Of a stretch of 64,000 bases of DNA, positions 23,101 to 31,977 are shown one piece after another. The translations under genes and the position numbers were made by a program. The DNA comes from Antedon mediterranea (taxonomy: Eukaryota > Echinodermata > Crinoidea > Comatulida > Antedonidae): contig NC_092675.1 of NCBI RefSeq assembly GCF_964355755.1, positions 17,003,312-17,067,311 on the forward strand. The letters are read 5' to 3'. Position 1 is the stretch's first letter. Every line of letters starts with the position of its first letter. Below the pieces are notes generated by a model. That model did not search any database. It was not told the origin of the DNA and was given only the letters and a program-made list of their open reading frames with translations.

Positions 23101-25894
23101 AACAATAGGTACGCAGTTGTCTGGCCGTGTCCTTTGTACGAATCGTTCGTGCGCTATGAGACGCGTCAATATCATGTTACATGCAGGGACCAAACATTTA
23201 TTTTTCAGGTTAAAATCGGCAATTCATTTGCAGCTTTTAGAAATTTACAGACACGTATTATCGTAGTTGACGCTCATACAGAGAAGAAGGTTCACGAACA
23301 AGTTTACGAATTTTTCAATTTACAAACAACTTTTTGTACTGTGGGGCACGTATTTGGAGGATTTTTGGAGATGAGGGTGAGGTATTGGGCATGTCGGGGA
23401 TGGGGGTTCGCAGTTGGTTAAGGGGGGTTCGCTGTAAAGGGGGGGTTCGCCCGAACCATAAAAACCCCCCCTGGCTACGGGCCTGTATTTTCTACAATGC
23501 TATAAAATAGGGTTTTAATAATTACCTCAAATTGAGATATTACTAATATTATGGCCCATCAGGCAGATGATTTATTTAATTTTTTTTGGAAAGATTGACA
23601 TCAATACAGACAGTTTTAATAAAACTTGCTTTTATATGTATTTTTAGCTTTGGGACTGGGATATGTGGATGAGGCTTCCAGATATTCGTAAAGGTCGTGA
23701 GTGTGTCATTCCAGACATTTCACGAACATATCACTTTGGTGCTACCGGTGTTAATATGAATAGTTATTTTCAAGTAAGTTATAATAATATAGTATATTTC
23801 ACTTATGCAAAACATATTTAAAATACTATATTTTGATATTTTAATGTGTACATTGTTTTATTATTAGCATTTTTTAGCTTGGACTACCAGGCCTAGGGCT
23901 CCAGTAATTTAGTTTACATTGGCGTCCTTCGCCAACTTTAAAATTCAAATTATTTTGTATTTCACTGTATTGTTCTGGCTAATTAAATGAGTTAATTAGA
24001 TTGTTGTGTCTATTTCATGCCATTCTTACCTGGATAAACCATCTCTTGCTCTTCAAAGAGAGAAATTATCTTAAAGAAATCATCATCATGTTTTATTACT
24101 ACTGTAATCTACTTGCCAACCAGACAATGAAAAAATAAATAAAAATAAAATCTTATGAATATTTATTGATCGATGGGTGAAAAAAGTTATCTGCTCACCA
24201 TAAATTGAGTGAAGAATCTATAAGTGTTTTTTAATTAAAAATTCTTTTATCTTTCAGGATTTATATTTTAAAAAACATCCAATAAATGCAGTTCCACACG
24301 TAAAATTAAAAAATGTTGATCTCCTAAAGAAAGATGAATATGAAGAGAATTTAAATAAACTAATAAAAAAAGCTGTCCCATTGGACCACAAAGTATTACC
24401 GTGTGATGACAAGTTTATTCCATCTACTCCTGGTGGAACTTACGTACTCTATATCCAGATGGAGACTGAGGGCGACTATGAAACATGGACTGAGCTAGCC
24501 AAGGTATGTCAAATGCAAATTTAGGACAGAAGTTTAAACTGCCGAGTGTGTGTTACTGATAAAAAAGTAGTAATCTATAAATAAGACCTAAGAGATATGT
24601 GTTAAAGATGTATTGCCACCTCACCCACCCCCATCCCCCACCCCCATGAAAACATGAAAAATGAATTAAATCACACTTTGAATAGGTTATTTTGTAGTTT
24701 TAATAAGTTAATCACTTCCGTAGAAAAAAAATGTGTTTTCACTTATAAAATTCCAAAATAAATACCGTAAATCTTCTAATAGTAACCCACACTCTAATCA
24801 TAACTCCGCTTCTAATAGCAACCCACCTTATAAGTCTATATAAATCTATAATAATAACCCACTACTCTAATAGTAACCCATGGGGGTAGGTTACTTTTTT
24901 TCAGGTAAAAATTGGGTAAATTAAAATGGCATTTTAAACAAAAACAAGAATACAACAATAAGAATTATTTTTTTCAGGGGAACAATATATATTTAATGTA
25001 AATAATAACCAGTTTCTTTTTATATCTGTCAATTTTTATGTAGTAGTAGTCTAAAACGTAAATGTATGCATTATTGGGATGTTCTTTCTATATCCTAAAC
25101 AAAATTGCAACTTTGGTTTAGGTTCACAGATTGATGTGTGTTGAAAATAAAGACAAACTGTTTTTGGGGTTTTTTTTCCAAAAGTATTTGAAGATCATTT
25201 TAGCAACATTGTGTATTAAATATTTTATTTTGTTATTTTTCAATAGTGTTTCCACATCTGGGACTTGGATGTAAGGGGCTTCCATAAATCTATGTGGCGG
25301 ATGTTTATGAAAAAGAATCATGTTTTTATTGTCGGTACACCAGCATCACCTTATGCGTAAGTAATTTGGCACATCACACATTTTTTTCAAACTAGTTTGA
25401 TGGTGTAGATAGAGCTAAGCTTTATACTCAGTTTCGCCTTTTGCATCCGATTTGAATAAAGTTTAAAACCTTATGCATAAGTTTAAAAAATCATACACAA
25501 TAACTTTCTTCTCAAGTTTAACTGGAAACTGAAATTCACTGCAGTCCAGCGACTACCAAAATTATTATTTCACTCAACTTTTCCAATCTCTTCCCTAATA
25601 TGTTTGGTTTTCTAAAAATTCTGATTTTCTAAATGTGAATTTTTTACTTTTTAGACCTCAAGAAATTCTGGTATTTCCAGAGTTGACTATCATATTTAGT
25701 TTCCAAAAGATATGGTGTCTGCTAATATGTTGATTTATTACTATTTTTGAGACAATATAGAATGACTAAATTTGTGAATTGTGAATAACTTAATAATATA
25801 AAAATCTAAATGATTTTTTAAAATTAGAAAACACAAACCAGCTGACGTTCCAGTTATATACCTCAAGAATGAAAAGGAGAAAAAGACCAGTTAG
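4986..25894 (+). CDS. POMGNT1: POMGNT1, protein O-mannose beta-1,2-N-acetylglucosaminyltransferase (5' incomplete)
   Basis: Thirteen exons join in phase to 538 residues plus TAG, matching nearly all of the vertebrate protein (about 660 residues) downstream of its membrane anchor. The family is a type II Golgi enzyme that transfers GlcNAc from UDP-GlcNAc to O-mannose on alpha-dystroglycan; loss in humans causes muscle-eye-brain disease. Residues 1 to about 140 form the stem (carbohydrate-binding-like) domain, with VLNQASG and WRDMWAMV. About 180-520 is the GT13 catalytic domain, with [16 protein letters not shown], the metal-binding DXD-equivalent EEDLD (278-282), [20 protein letters not shown] and WDWDMWMR. 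The C-terminus has HIWDLDVRG and PASPYA. All catalytic-region exons are intact, with consensus splice sites and no frameshift, so the gene looks functional. The N-terminal exons encoding the cytosolic tail and transmembrane helix are not identified; they may be small or lie left of the window. Exon coordinates follow as separate entries. Confidence 0.95.
5250..5466 (+). mobile_element. hAT-like MITE with 7-bp target duplication
   Basis: The copy starts CAAGGCAG and ends TGTTAGATTGCCTTG, flanked on both sides by AGTGCAC (5243-5249 and 5467-5473). It is homologous along its length to the copy at 45872-46059, sharing for example CAGCCACAGATAAA and CGTGGAACT. It lies in a POMGNT1 intron and abuts the 83-bp minisatellite. 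Confidence 0.75.
5477..6247. repeat. 83-bp minisatellite, about 9.3 copies
   Basis: The start GCTAGAGAAAG recurs at 5477, 5560, 5643, 5726, 5809, 5892, 5975, 6058, 6141 and 6224, a strict 83-bp period. Units contain ACAGTATATACAGGCAATAC and CCAGAGGTTTATTGGTAGG. Copies differ by only a few substitutions, some shared between alternate units (GGGTGTGACATAG at about units 4 and 8), suggesting higher-order duplication. It lies in the POMGNT1 intron after exon a. Confidence 0.97.
7968..8094 (+). CDS. POMGNT1: POMGNT1 exon b (stem domain)
   Basis: 127 nt, phase 0 to 1, between TCCATAG and GTAAGT. It encodes [20 protein letters not shown] and [17 protein letters not shown], the conserved end of the stem lectin-like domain. 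Confidence 0.95.
9866..10052. mobile_element. MITE with about 35-bp inverted ends
   Basis: The left end GGGAGCCTTAGAGACAGGCG and the right end (read in reverse) GGGAGCTTTCGAAACAGGCA both continue into GGCAGTGTGC. The interior is GC-richer than the flanks, so it produces ORF shadows on both strands that I reject as genes. No target duplication was seen. Confidence 0.6.
10640..10760 (+). repeat. Possible tRNA-derived SINE relic
   Basis: CCAGGTTCAAATCTTAG resembles a pol III B box (GGTTCRANNCC). The upstream A-box region is not convincing. Support is weak. Confidence 0.25.
10828..11268. repeat. 92-bp minisatellite, about 4.8 copies
   Basis: CCATATTCTTGGTTGAAG recurs at 10842, 10934, 11026, 11118 and 11211. 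The unit includes GACTGATCACTACTTAG and TATAACAATTTAGTTGAAC. Alternate units carry GTCCTAGAC or GTCTTAGAC, so the array probably grew by duplicating pairs. It lies in a POMGNT1 intron. Confidence 0.95.
11849..11947 (+). CDS. POMGNT1: POMGNT1 exon c
   Basis: 99 nt, phase 1 to 1, between TTTTTAG and GTAGGT. It encodes [17 protein letters not shown] and [10 protein letters not shown], the linker from the stem to the catalytic region. Confidence 0.93.
12105..12232 (+). CDS. POMGNT1: POMGNT1 exon d
   Basis: 128 nt, phase 1 to 0, between TTGATAG and GTAAGA. It encodes [20 protein letters not shown] and [16 protein letters not shown]. The four cysteines match the conserved disulfide-rich linker of the family. 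Confidence 0.95.
12233..13539 (+). other. POMGNT1 intron without recognisable elements
   Basis: AT-rich sequence with short A/T microsatellite tracts. I see no exon or mobile-element end here. Confidence 0.6.
13540..13642 (+). CDS. POMGNT1: POMGNT1 exon e (start of catalytic domain)
   Basis: 103 nt, phase 0 to 1, between CTTTGTAG and GTAATT. It encodes [20 protein letters not shown] and ALLSAQG, the first strand and nucleotide-sugar-binding loop of the GT13 fold. Confidence 0.96.
14094..15700 (+). mobile_element. DIRS-like tyrosine-recombinase element, deleted
   Basis: The copy is bounded by long inverted ends of about 190 bp. The left end has GCTTACCTGGATAAA, CTTTTCCACGAAGTG, AATTACGAAAAGAAGAATTT and CCCTCTCGTGGGAC; the right end carries their reverse complements, finishing TTTATCCAGGTAAGC (to 15678) and then CACTTATAGACTACC. 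No target-site duplication is evident, as expected for tyrosine-recombinase elements. The interior encodes a recombinase remnant, but I see no reverse transcriptase. It lies in a POMGNT1 intron in sense orientation. Confidence 0.75.
14435..15410 (+). pseudogene. DIRS-type tyrosine recombinase remnant
   Basis: An open frame from 14435 to 15061 ends in [17 protein letters not shown], the start of a core-binding (SAM-like) domain. After a shift it continues as [11 protein letters not shown], then [12 protein letters not shown], a GLFEK-containing stretch and [13 protein letters not shown]. Next comes [18 protein letters not shown], which matches the box-A region with the catalytic Arg in DIRS/Ngaro recombinases. 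Stops at 15058 and about 15415 and at least one frameshift break it, and the C-terminal catalytic His and Tyr are missing. The proline-rich N-terminal part (about residues 100-160) is typical low-complexity leader. It is a dead copy. Confidence 0.65.
15738..15768. repeat. Poly-C/poly-T tract
   Basis: A homopolymer C run followed directly by a T run, just downstream of the DIRS-like element. Confidence 0.9.
15853..15945 (-). mobile_element. Short MITE-like repeat with the TTAAGGGGACA motif
   Basis: Read on the minus strand it starts CTACAGTAAAACCTCTAAGG and contains CCCCTTAATAGAGGTGTCTC. The same vocabulary recurs at 18180-18350, 20668-20769, 51260-51390 and 57536-57640, implying one dispersed family. 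Confidence 0.45.
16327..16496 (+). CDS. POMGNT1: POMGNT1 exon f
   Basis: 170 nt, phase 1 to 0, between TTTTTCAG and GTATGT. It encodes [40 protein letters not shown] and LTATFNMHP. It is closely conserved with vertebrate enzymes. Confidence 0.96.
16497..19871 (+). other. Large POMGNT1 intron
   Basis: AT-rich, with no exon seen. It contains a 17-bp duplication GCTTGTAATTCTGTGAA (about 17858-17891), an 18-bp array (18287-18346) and a short CTTTAAC array (about 19798-19818). Confidence 0.6.
18287..18346. repeat. Short array of AATAAGACTGCCCCC units
   Basis: About 3.5 copies of an 18-bp unit alternating CCTTAATAAGACTGCC and CCTGAATAAGACTGCC. It sits inside a longer tract (from about 18200) with the CCTCCAAATAAGGG vocabulary of the dispersed family also seen at 15853. 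Confidence 0.8.
19872..19930 (+). CDS. POMGNT1: POMGNT1 exon g (metal-binding motif)
   Basis: 59 nt, phase 0 to 2, between TTACAG and GTAAGG. It encodes [24 protein letters not shown] is the DXD-equivalent that coordinates the divalent metal and UDP. Confidence 0.96.
20578..20650 (+). CDS. POMGNT1: POMGNT1 exon h
   Basis: 73 nt, phase 2 to 0, between TGATTAG and GTTAGT. It encodes [20 protein letters not shown] followed by WNDQ. Confidence 0.95.
20668..20769. mobile_element. Short MITE with GTAGAACC inverted ends
   Basis: The left end is AGTAGAACCGCTTAAGGGGA. The right end, CCTTAAAGGAGGGGTTCTAC, is its imperfect reverse complement. The element is about 100 bp and lies in a POMGNT1 intron right after exon h. 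Confidence 0.6.
21189..21317 (+). CDS. POMGNT1: POMGNT1 exon i
   Basis: 129 nt, phase 0 to 0, between TTTGCAG and GTAAGA. It encodes [34 protein letters not shown] and EPHWPTPEK, nearly identical to vertebrates. Confidence 0.96.
21585..22578. repeat. Near-identical 502-bp tandem duplication
   Basis: Copy 1 (21585-22076) and copy 2 (22087-22578) begin AGTGCCAAAAACCCG and end GCGTAGTTAATAGAAT. I see only a handful of differences (near GTTTTTTTTCTCGATATG and in GAATCTCTCTGATCG versus GAATTTCTCTGATCG), so identity is about 99%. Confidence 0.95.
22766..22878 (-). mobile_element. 113-bp hAT-like mini-insertion with 8-bp target duplication
   Basis: It is flanked on both sides by ATATTGAT (22758-22765 and 22879-22886). 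Its right end, read on the minus strand, is CAGTGGCGTATCCAGGAT, a classic hAT-type terminus, followed inward by a run of more than 20 G. The left end only matches as CAG, so the copy is probably internally deleted or truncated on that side. Confidence 0.6.
23648..23773 (+). CDS. POMGNT1: POMGNT1 exon j (catalytic core)
   Basis: 126 nt, phase 0 to 0, between TTTTTAG and GTAAGT. It encodes [34 protein letters not shown] and VNMNSYFQ. The acidic WDWD segment lies in the active site of this family. Confidence 0.96.
24003..24075 (+). mobile_element. Solo terminus of the DIRS-like family
   Basis: GTCTATTTCATGCC followed by TTACCTGGATAAACC and GCTCTTCAAAGAGAG matches the ends of the elements at 14094 and 30592. 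The partner end is not nearby. Confidence 0.5.
24258..24503 (+). CDS. POMGNT1: POMGNT1 exon k
   Basis: 246 nt, the longest coding exon, phase 0 to 0, between CTTTCAG and GTATGT. It encodes [40 protein letters not shown] and YETWTELAK. Confidence 0.95.
24766..24890. repeat. Degenerate CTAATAGTAACCCA repeats
   Basis: TCTAATAGTAACCCAC, TCTAATAGCAACCCAC, AATAATAACCCACTA and CTAATAGTAACCCATG follow one another after CCGTAAATCTT. The tract ends in GGGGGTAGGTTAC. It is probably a short dispersed element in the intron between exons k and l. Confidence 0.55.
25247..25356 (+). CDS. POMGNT1: POMGNT1 exon l
   Basis: 110 nt, phase 0 to 2, between TCAATAG and GTAAGT. It encodes [20 protein letters not shown] and [16 protein letters not shown] (the final A is completed by the next exon). 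Confidence 0.95.
25390..25417 (+). mobile_element. Fragment of the GCTCTGTCTACAC MITE family
   Basis: AAACTAGTTTGATGGTGTAG then ATAGAGCT matches the right end of the copies at 29783 and 55987. Confidence 0.5.
25828..25894 (+). CDS. POMGNT1: POMGNT1 last coding exon
   Basis: 67 nt, entered in phase 2 after AAATTAG, encoding [20 protein letters not shown] plus a final S, then TAG. The short basic tail is less conserved than the rest, as in other species (human ends in a different low-complexity tail). Confidence 0.9.
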
Positions 25895-27145
25895 CACATT
25901 TTCATTCCTTGATATAGCAAGTATTCTGAAATGCTGCATCCATGTTTGTCATACCATCCTTGTGCCAGAGCCATCAGAAAGTAATTGCTGCAAAGCCAAG
26001 GCCAAACTTAGGTAGACTGCCTAATGCATGAAGGACAAGAAAAAGCTTACTGCTTACAGCAAGAAGGCACAATGTGTACAGGAGGAAGAAAGGCTTGGCA
26101 CACTGCCTACAGCTAGAAGGCACTACAGTAAAAGGCACTACAGCTAGAAGGCTCTACAGCTGGAGAGTACAACAGGTAGAAAGGCACTACACCTACAACA
26201 AATGCCAAAGTGCCTACAGCTAAAAGGCACTACAACTAGAAGGCACTACAACTACAGCAATACACACAATGCCTACAGAAAGAAGGTACTATGCCTTCCG
26301 TAAGAAGCACAATGCCTACAGAAAGAAGGTACTATGCCTTCCGTAAGAAGCACAATGCCTACAGCAAGTCGGCTCACTGCCTCCAGCAGCAAGACTTGGC
26401 AGACTGCCTAACAACCTACAGCAAGAAACCACTATATATTAAGTAAGTTGCACAACGCGTACATCAATCACAGAAAGAAGGCCCATTGCCTTCAGCAACA
26501 AAGCTACAACTGGCTACTAAAACTTCAACTGCTGTTAAGCAGTCTTTATCAATCTAGACCACTACAGTCACAGTTATAATCTCAATAACCGCTGTGTCTT
26601 TCATTATTCTTTCAGTTTCTGTGTAGTCATGAACCATTGATTAATTTATCAAAACCTTTATGTTAAAACCTCCAAAACATATACCCTCCAATCTAGTACA
26701 ATATAAAGAGGAATTGTGCACAATCTGTGGCCAAAGCAATATCATTTGGTGCTTTACAATATGTTTGCTAATGTTTATGTCATGTTTTTTGTTTAAAGAT
26801 ACAACAAGTTTACAAAACACATAATTAATTCCACCATATTTTACTTTGCAAATTTATGAGTGAAAATATTATTTGTATATTATATATTACTGCAACTCAA
26901 TTAGGCTATAGATTTTATAATTTTCAAATAGTGTATTAATAGTATTATTATTTTTTATTACTATTTTTTTAATTAGTTTTGTGGAATATATTCTTGTTCT
27001 ATTCAAGTTAAAAAATTCAAATTATAATTTTTAATTTAATATTTTACTCAGAGGTTCTTCACAAGGAAGGCACAGCATTAGCCTTGACGAAGCTCTATAA
27101 CAAATTACAAAATGAATAAAAAGAAGGTGAAAATATAGAAATAAA
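25895..27145 (+). other. POMGNT1: Presumed POMGNT1 3' UTR
   Basis: No further coding sequence follows the TAG at 25892. Candidate poly(A) signals AATAAA occur at 27115-27120, 27140-27145 and 27179-27184; which is used cannot be told from sequence alone. The degenerate repeat at 26026-26500 would lie in the mature UTR if one of these is used. Confidence 0.4.
26026..26500. repeat. POMGNT1: Degenerate GCCTACAGCAAGAAGGCAC tandem repeats
   Basis: More than fifteen imperfect units of about 20-25 bp built around CTACAGC(A/T)(A/A)GAAGGCAC(T). They include an exact 43-bp tandem duplication beginning CACAATGCCTACAG at 26265 and 26308. The tract is GC-richer than its flanks and lies 130 bp after the POMGNT1 stop codon. 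Interspersed stops mean it is not an extension of the protein. Confidence 0.85.
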
Positions 27146-27814
27146 TTTATTCCGGATTTTACATGAACAATACTAACAATAAAACAAACATACAATAAAC
27201 ATGCTAAGACCTGGGTGTCTACAACAGAAGAAGAAAATATAAAAACAAATCTAAATACTCAATTCATTTTGGTGACAATATTGTAGTTGAATGCATTCAT
27301 TGAAGAAAAATGTCACTATTATCAGGGGTACATCTACTCCAGAACGTTAAGAACTCCCCTCTTGATTTTGTTATACCTAAAAATGATGTGTTACTGTCAA
27401 TTTATTATTTTGTTATTGCAAAAAAAAAAAGGTTGTTGCAATTGTTGCAATTGTTGCAAGTGTTTTTGAATTTTAAATTATAATTGTTTGAAATCACCTT
27501 GATCTGAATATTTCTAGAATTACTTAAATTGAGTCTTTCAGATGTTAGATATAATATGTATTTGAAAGTTTAAACTGTTTTGAGTACAAAATAATAATTG
27601 TGATGTAATTGCAATTATGTAGTTGTTTACAATATTATTGTTTAAAATTTTGGAAAATGTATGTTTACAAAAAGCCTTAAAATATTATCGTATATCACTG
27701 AATACAGTGTCAGAGCGGGCTTTATTATGAAAATTAGGGGTGGGGTTTGGGGGGTGAAGGTTATACACTGATCTGCCTGCCTTATTTATGTAGAAGGATC
27801 AATAATTTGACTGT

Positions 27815-27910
27815 AAGTAATTTGACCAATCACGACTCGCTGGATCATTTGAACTGTTGCTTGTGATTGGTCAACTCACTTGCGTTTTGTGCCTGTTTCG
27901 TCCAAGTGGG
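27815..27910. mobile_element. Palindromic MITE (family copy 1)
   Basis: TTTGACCAATCAC and its partner GTGATTGGTCAAC form the core inverted repeat. Read in reverse, the right flank (GTTCCCACTTGGACGAA, then GCACAAAACGCAAGTGA) matches the element at 49110-49230. Confidence 0.5.
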
Positions 27911-28605
27911 AACAAAGCTTGTGTCTCTACATACAAATAAACAAGTAACGTAAAGAAGTATACTCTGTCATATACAGTATATTTTTACTCATAAAACACT
28001 GAAACAGTAATTTTCAAAATGTTACTTATTTGGGAAAATTATAAAAACTACAAAAATATAAAAGGTAAAAAACTGTTTTATGTCGAAATGATGCAGTAAG
28101 CATCATACTTGTTTTATGTTTAGTTTTGTTTATGTATAAAATAGTTTTATTGTGTATAAAAAAAAAAGAAAAAGCTTTAATGTACATAGAAATTTCACCA
28201 GCCTTTGATTGAAACAATGATCCTAAATAAATACAATTATTAGTAAAATTTGATAAATATCTTTTGTTAATTACATCATGTTAATTAGTTTGTGGTTCTA
28301 TACAATCCATTAAAACTTTCAGTTAAGTTGCCAATAGATCTTAGTGGAATTACTAATTCATTACAATACAAATAGTTTCCACTCTACTTTTAAAAGAAAA
28401 TGGTTTTTGTAACATGTGTTGGTATTGGTATAAACACAGCAACTCAAAGAAAAAATCACTGATTTAGCCATAATGAGGATAGAATATTGCAATTTAAAAG
28501 TTGTTAGTCTCTGTAGAATAATTTATTGAAATTACAATCACCGTCCACGGTATTAAAACTATGTAAAATCTCAATCAATCAATATATCTGTATTTTTATT
28601 GAGTT

Positions 28606-28853
28606 TCTATGGCCATGTTTCCACAATTTTTTAACCAATCAGGTAATAAAAAGATGATTGCACATTACTGAACAACCAAGTGTCCAATCACAGCACAACA
28701 ATTTGTCATCCAGGTCAAAGGTTAAAAACTATTGAATTTATCCGATAATAATTTTTATTTTATCGGTTAATTTTTCTTGAGTGGAATCGGTTAAACCTCG
28801 TTTCCACAGGAACTGTAACAGTTAATTCTTGGCAGTGGAAACACGGCCTGACT
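28606..28853. mobile_element. MITE with GGCC(A/G)TGTTTCCAC ends
   Basis: It begins GGCCATGTTTCCACA and ends AGTGGAAACACGGCC. A second internal GTTTCCACAGGAACTG and GAGTGGAATCGG suggest a subterminal repeat. It lies in the intergenic region downstream of POMGNT1. No coding capacity. Confidence 0.65.
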
Positions 28854-29782
28854 GAATACACATTATAAACCACCTGAATTATGTTTAGTGTAGCATAGTT
28901 TTTTTAGCATTTAATTAGAAGTCTAGCAATGCAAAAACAAATGCAAAATTCTGATTTATTTTTACATATTGAAATTAATTTTTTTAATATAATTTTTTTA
29001 GTATAAAGACAATAACTTTGTATCATAAAGTGGGTTTATCAATGTAACAAAAGAAGTGATTGTTTGCTTTCGAAATCTATTAATTATAAATGAATTATAA
29101 ACTGTAATTTGTATTCAATGATGGAATTTACAAAAGTTGTTCCTTTTGTTAAAGAATTAGTTATTTGCTTTGTCTGTTTCAATTGAGAAATTTGAAATAT
29201 TAGTAACATCTCAATAAATTGTTAATTATTAGGTAAAAAACAAATGTTGATATTGTAATTAAAATGTGCATTTAAAGAAAAATTATTTTTGTAAAAATTG
29301 CTTGAAAATAGAAATATTACGGGTGTGAAGAAAGATATGCATGTTCCAGCAAATTGTATAAATATGGTACAGAGTTTAATATTAGTTTATTGATTTTAAA
29401 ATGGGTCTTTTTTTTTCAAATATATTCTAGTCAACTCATTACAATTTCACAAAATGTTATATGGGACTTTACAAATTTAATGCTTTTAACATGTATAATT
29501 AAGTAATTTGTATAAATTACTTTTGCTTTGCCAGATAACTAGCCATAGTTCGATGTGAACGCCACTATTGAGATTTTGTTATCTGTTTTAGACTAAAAAA
29601 TATAAGCTGATAAGTTTCATTGTTCTTGCTTTTAATTTGTATTATGATATTTTTTACACTTTTGGGGTTATTATTTTTCATACAATCATCCATTTCATTG
29701 GCCATCATTTCAGTATTGTAAACATTCTCATAATGCAGTTATGGATCTGCAATTATTATTATCATGACATTTTACTCCTTTA

Positions 29783-30017
29783 AGCTCTGTCTACACTATC
29801 AAACTAGTCTGACAAAATAAGTCTGATATGCCCAAAATATGGTAGTGATATGACATCATATTTGGGCATATCACACTTTTTTGTCTGTGTGATAGTGTAG
29901 ACAGAGCACACACCAAAACATGTGACCATATACAGACACGATGATGTCATATCACTACCATATTTGGGCACATCACACTTTGTCAAACTAGTTTGATAGT
30001 GTAGTGTAGACAGAGCT
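29783..30017. mobile_element. GCTCTGTCTACACTATC MITE, two units head to head
   Basis: It begins AGCTCTGTCTACACTATCAA and ends GTGTAGACAGAGCT. A third inverted end at about 29889-29908 (GTGATAGTGTAGACAGAGC) divides it into two hairpin-forming units, each with ATATGACATCAT and CATATTTGGGCA. The family recurs at 55987-56155, with fragments at 25390 and about 60236. Confidence 0.75.
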
Positions 30018-30879
30018 AAATATAATGCTGATGTTAGTAGCATAGGTTAATGGCATTACAAAATTTACAGTATGTGTTTTTTTTTAAAGATGCAAAGCAC
30101 TTTATTACAATGTCCATGTGACAATCATCTTCCACATCTTCCATGTGACCATTATTAGAATAAAAATAGTATTATAGAATCATTTTGATTTTTATCATAG
30201 CAGAACACAGAACTTTCAGAGAATAAGAAAAGATGAAAAAATGATGGAAAATGATTTTTATAACATGCTCATGATATTAATATCCATTTATATGCATATG
30301 AAATATTTGTTTTGTTATGATAACAATGCCAGTGAACAGGACTTTATGTTTAAAGAAAATAGTTAATTTTGAATTGTGATAATAACTTGGCATGGAAAGA
30401 GTTGAGCATGAGCAATAAAACGATTAAAATATTGAGAGAAAAAAGTATGTATTTTGAGTTTTATATAAAGATACTACTTTAATTGTTGTAATAATCTATA
30501 TAATGATATAATTACAGTAATTAAAAAAAAACAAGTTACAATTACCAATTATCACACATCAATTATTATCATTCAGTTACACAAACCAACATTGGTGTTG
30601 GTAGTCTATGGGCGCCGCTTACCTGTATAAACCAAAACTAGCCTTTCTCCTCAAAGAGCAAGATATAACTCGAAAAAAGGTTTCACAAACGGTATAGTCC
30701 ATGAACTATGCCCTCAAATGGGAGCCAGCCAACAAACCACCATCATCATTTCGCAAGACCTCTTGTCTGAGGGGAAAGTCTAGTCGTCGGTGGGAGAAAA
30801 GTTACAAAGAGCTTTGTGTATCCATTACTTTCAACTCTGCTGTGGCTACTGCTGCAAGGTTTGTGGAGATATTCGATAG

Positions 30880-31045
30880 GTGGGTGATGTGAATGCTTCT
30901 CTAAACATCCCGCAAAGCAAACTAGGAATTGCAGGAGATGTAGATATGCTCAAGCCGTCTTTAAAGGTCGGAATTACAGCACCTAAGGCAGACCGATAGC
31001 CGGAGACGGTGCGGACCTGACCCAAACAGGTAATGCAGGAATGGT
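30880..31045 (-). pseudogene. DIRS-type recombinase fragment
   Basis: Minus-strand translation gives VLPFLHYLFGSG, then after a 1-nt shift VRTVSGYRSALGAVIPTFK and SISTSPAIPSLLCGMF. This is the conserved core-binding domain of DIRS/Ngaro tyrosine recombinases and parallels FLHYL and YRSAIG in the copy at 14435. The catalytic domain is lost. Confidence 0.65.
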
Positions 31046-31814
31046 AATACCGGAACCTGGAAACGTAGAGGCTGATCGTAAAGCTGGCTGTTGAGCAGAG
31101 GAACCCACATGGCCAAAATGGCTCTATCAGAAGTACTCGGCATTAAATGTGCGTCAGGACCAATGGCAGTATCGATATTGGTGGAATTGCATAAGCCCAA
31201 GGACCGTCAGGAGCGGTCGCAGGACTATTTAAAGGGGGTTGCCGAAAGAGTCCAGGGCTGTAGACACTGAGTATTTGAGCCGCGGCATAGGCTGGCCGTC
31301 CGCCAGAAATACTCTCGCGCGTAAAATTCATGATAAATGGAGCTTTCGCCTGAAATGTCACTCCATAGTGCGCTAGCAAACTGATATACGATCGTAGCCT
31401 ATTTTTCAAATTCGATCGTAGCCTAATAAAACACACGCGACTAACAATAGTAAATGTTAAAAGTAGTACCGGAAGCACCTTCATCGGGGACTTTCCCCTG
31501 ACGTTCTCATTGAACGCAAAAAATGTTATCCCTAGTTGCGTGTGTTTACCAGCGGAAAATGTAGAATACGATCATTTTGCCGGTTAACACGCTATGGGAG
31601 TGTCATTTCCGGCCAACAAGTGTCATTTATCATGAATTTTACATGGGAGAGTACTATTTCCGGCCAACCATCTAGGGGTGTCATTTAACAAAATTCGCGC
31701 TTCGCCACAGGCCAAACCATGTGTTAATACATTAATAGCGTGAGAGTGCCATTTCCGACCATCTAGACATCTAGGTGTCATATTTTCAAAAATCGTTTCA
31801 ACGATTTTGGACTC

Positions 31815-31854
31815 TCTACAGAGTTGCGCCGCCCCTTCCCTAGATCCGCCCTTG
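31815..31854 (-). mobile_element. hAT-like terminus
   Basis: GCCCCTTCCCTAGATCCGCC followed by CTTGG reads on the minus strand as CCAAGGGCGGATCTAGGGAA, similar to the terminus at 2555-2586. The partner end is not identified. Confidence 0.35.
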
Positions 31855-31977
31855 GTTGTAGCACTGCTTAGCTTGCCTTGACCATCGGGCACACTCGGCC
31901 CGCCTTCAAATTTATTTCCGTTACAAGGCGATAAAATACTAGGCTGTTTAACAGCTGGTCTCTGGACTGGACCACGA

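Larger units (their letters stand above)
21530..23484. mobile_element. Composite non-autonomous transposon in POMGNT1 intron
   Basis: The left end is AGGGCCGTAGCCAGGATC and the right end, read in reverse, is AGGCCCGTAGCCAGGGGG. The flanks TGTATTTC and TGTATTTT form a probable 7-8 bp target duplication, pointing to a hAT-like element. Long G or C runs lie just inside both ends (GGGGGGGTTCGG motifs). The interior contains a very recent 502-bp tandem duplication, a nested 113-bp insertion and a right-hand domain (about 23090-23350) homologous to parts of the element at 33386-35010, sharing GTACGCA, TTGTCTGG, TTTGTACGAATCGTTC and TACTGTGGGGCAC. No transposase frame is seen. ORFs here (for example 23134-23421) have no domain and I treat them as non-coding. 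Confidence 0.7.

Noticed and set aside
23134-23421. 95-codon ORF in intron
   Set aside because: It lies in the right-hand domain of a non-autonomous transposon whose homologue at 33590-34220 is not open in the same frame.
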